A DNA stretch of 64,000 nucleotides. Source: Symsagittifera roscoffensis (taxonomy: Eukaryota; Xenacoelomorpha; Acoela; Convolutidae). Of the stretch, positions 25,493 through 64,000 are shown in pieces; within the stretch, counting starts at the first letter, position 1, and each line of letters opens with the position of its first letter. The stretch is taken from the NCBI RefSeq assembly GCF_963678635.1, contig NC_087065.1, positions 28,541,254 to 28,605,253 on the forward strand, in the 5' to 3' direction. The position numbers were made by a program, and so were the translations under genes. The notes under the pieces were generated by a model, which worked only from the letters and a program-made list of their open reading frames with translations, was not told the origin of the DNA and ran no database searches.

Positions 25493-26645
25493 TATGAATT
25501 TATCAGTTTCAATTAAACAATAGTGACATACGTGAGAAAAATAGAATAGATCACTTTAAATGTAACTGTTCCGTGGAGATGATTGTTTAAAGATTATAGG
25601 TGAGTTACGTGGCAGGATCCAAAGTCTTAGTCGGGTTGAATTAGAACACAGACTTCACCAGACTTAATTTTCTTCTTAGAATGCGATGATTTGTTGCGTT
25701 GTAGAAGCTATCCATGCTCTTATCATTGGGAGTTCCCATGAGGTGCAATTAGATTGGCAATGATATTAACTTTTTCGCTGCTCGAAAAATTAAATTTTCA
25801 TTTAGTGCAAGTTAAAAAATTCTGTATATAGATGTTATTTTTTTATCTCATGCGAAATTGAAGTCTCAAGCTGTAGATTTTTGTCTCTTGTTCAATTGTT
25901 AGTTGATAAATTGTTAGTTGATTTTTGTTCTTTTTTGTCAAAGTTATTTATGATTTGTTTCATTTTATTTATGATTAGTTTGAGCGGTCCTAGGAATGAT
26001 GACATCTTCTTTTGGAGGTAAATGGTACCGAAAAAAGGTTTTGACTAAACTAGATTCAACTTAATCAGTGTCTAATGTGTTGGGTGATAAAAGGCGGTAG
26101 TTTCTTGAGTGTCTTGTTATTTCCTGGTTTCAGATAACCATGTCCGTTTGGCAGCATTAACTAGTCGTATTGCAATCACTCTAAGTGCAATTTCTAACTA
26201 AAGGGAAGAAGTCAACGATTGTACGGAGGAATGATGGATGAAGAGTAAGTTAAGATTTATAATTTGTCGTTAAATTTAGTATTTATTAAATCAAATCATA
26301 CAAAAATTCACAATGAATGGATTTTTTCAAGTTAAGAATCCCAAAGTGATTTGGCTTGGCTATTATTTTTCGGTTTCGATATTTGGAAGCTTGTTTATTT
26401 AATCAGAAAATGAATAAAAGCTGTTGAGTTTTTTTTGGTTTGCAAACAGCCCAAAAATGGACATAAAATAAAACCTGAGACAATTTTCGGGCAACGACGA
26501 CAAGAGCACTTTCAGAATGCAGATAGAAGAAATGCAATGACAGAAGAATATAATGACAATTATTTTCTGCTGTTAGGTGATGTCAAGCGCTGAACTGTGA
26601 AGTTGATTTGAACCGAGTTTGAAGCATAGTATCGACTGACTGACA
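25493..26645. other. HP1 3' region and intergenic sequence
   Basis: No gene. The HP1 3' untranslated region must lie here; CAATTAAACAATA shortly after the stop is the only weak polyadenylation-like signal. The ICA1 promoter is likely within this stretch or the next. Confidence 0.45.
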
Positions 26646-63789
<37,144 letters not shown>

Positions 63790-64000
63790 TTGATATAGTT
63801 ATCTCATTGTGTTGCTTTGTTTTAGTTAATTTGCGGTGCTGATTCACGAATTTAAAGCTTGATTAAAACTATTAGTCGTAAAGCATAAAATTTCTTAATT
63901 TCAAATAAGTGTCATATATTTGTATGTATTGTTTGGGGATGTGTGTGCTTTCCAAATTGAGTGAGAGAGCTTTCACACTAAGAACAGACAATCTATCGTT
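63790..64000. other. ICA1 3' untranslated region
   Basis: AT-rich; no clear AATAAA is seen before the window ends. Confidence 0.6.

Overview
The window is nuclear DNA of an invertebrate metazoan. The base composition is AT-rich, introns are kilobases long with GT..AG ends, and transposable elements are dense. The host genes are clearly animal: ICA1/ICA69 is a metazoan family. I cannot name the phylum. Three host genes lie on the plus strand in the right two thirds: ALG6 (18600-20063, intronless, the glucosyltransferase that starts glucosylation of the lipid-linked N-glycan precursor), an HP1/CBX chromobox gene (20196-25492, two coding exons) and ICA1/ICA69 (11 firm coding exons between 29909 and 63789, plus a tentative first exon at 26646). 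The splice phases of all the exons I assembled agree: HP1 gives 211 codons and ICA1 gives 635 codons.

Left part (1-18.2 kb). After tandem duplications and a long (ACAT)n microsatellite comes a chain of decayed retroelements. First is a Ty3/Gypsy element (4.08-8.7 kb) with pol followed by a macrodomain (ADP-ribose-binding) reading frame. Next is a linked frame with an SGNH/GDSL-hydrolase-like domain (9.05-11.5 kb). Then two Penelope-like elements (PLEs) sit head to head (11.75-14.09 kb), with GIY-YIG endonuclease domains, one hammerhead-type ribozyme and a PHD-like zinc finger inside the reverse transcriptase. Last is a PHD-RT-restriction-like-endonuclease retroelement (14.6-18.16 kb). It is split by a nested PLE insertion that carries an exact 163-bp copy of ALG6 coding sequence and is flanked by a 12-bp target-site duplication.

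Middle (18.6-34.7 kb). ALG6 and HP1 are only 132 bp apart. The HP1 intron and the first ICA1 introns hold tRNA-derived SINEs, short inverted-repeat elements (one with an 8-bp and one with a 10-bp target duplication) and a dispersed GCGAAGC/GCTTCGC hairpin.

Right (34.7-64 kb). ICA1 intron 6 holds a second Ty3/Gypsy element (34.8-43.9 kb) with three 440-bp LTR copies. Its broken pol is followed by an OARD1-like macrodomain frame. Intron 7 holds a displaced copy of the end of ICA1 exon 11 and six head-to-tail ~1.39-kb units, each containing a long-inverted-repeat element and ending at an assembly gap. Intron 11 holds a 5'-truncated CR1/Jockey-type LINE on the minus strand, with an SGNH-type ORF1 end, a canonical 2A ribosome-skipping motif at the head of ORF2, APE endonuclease and RT.

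The most notable theme is accessory domains on retroelements: macrodomains on two different Ty3/Gypsy lineages, SGNH hydrolase-like domains on two unrelated elements, PHD fingers on two, a 2A peptide and hammerhead ribozymes. All element genes here are broken, so these are fossils of families whose intact members should be sought elsewhere in the genome.
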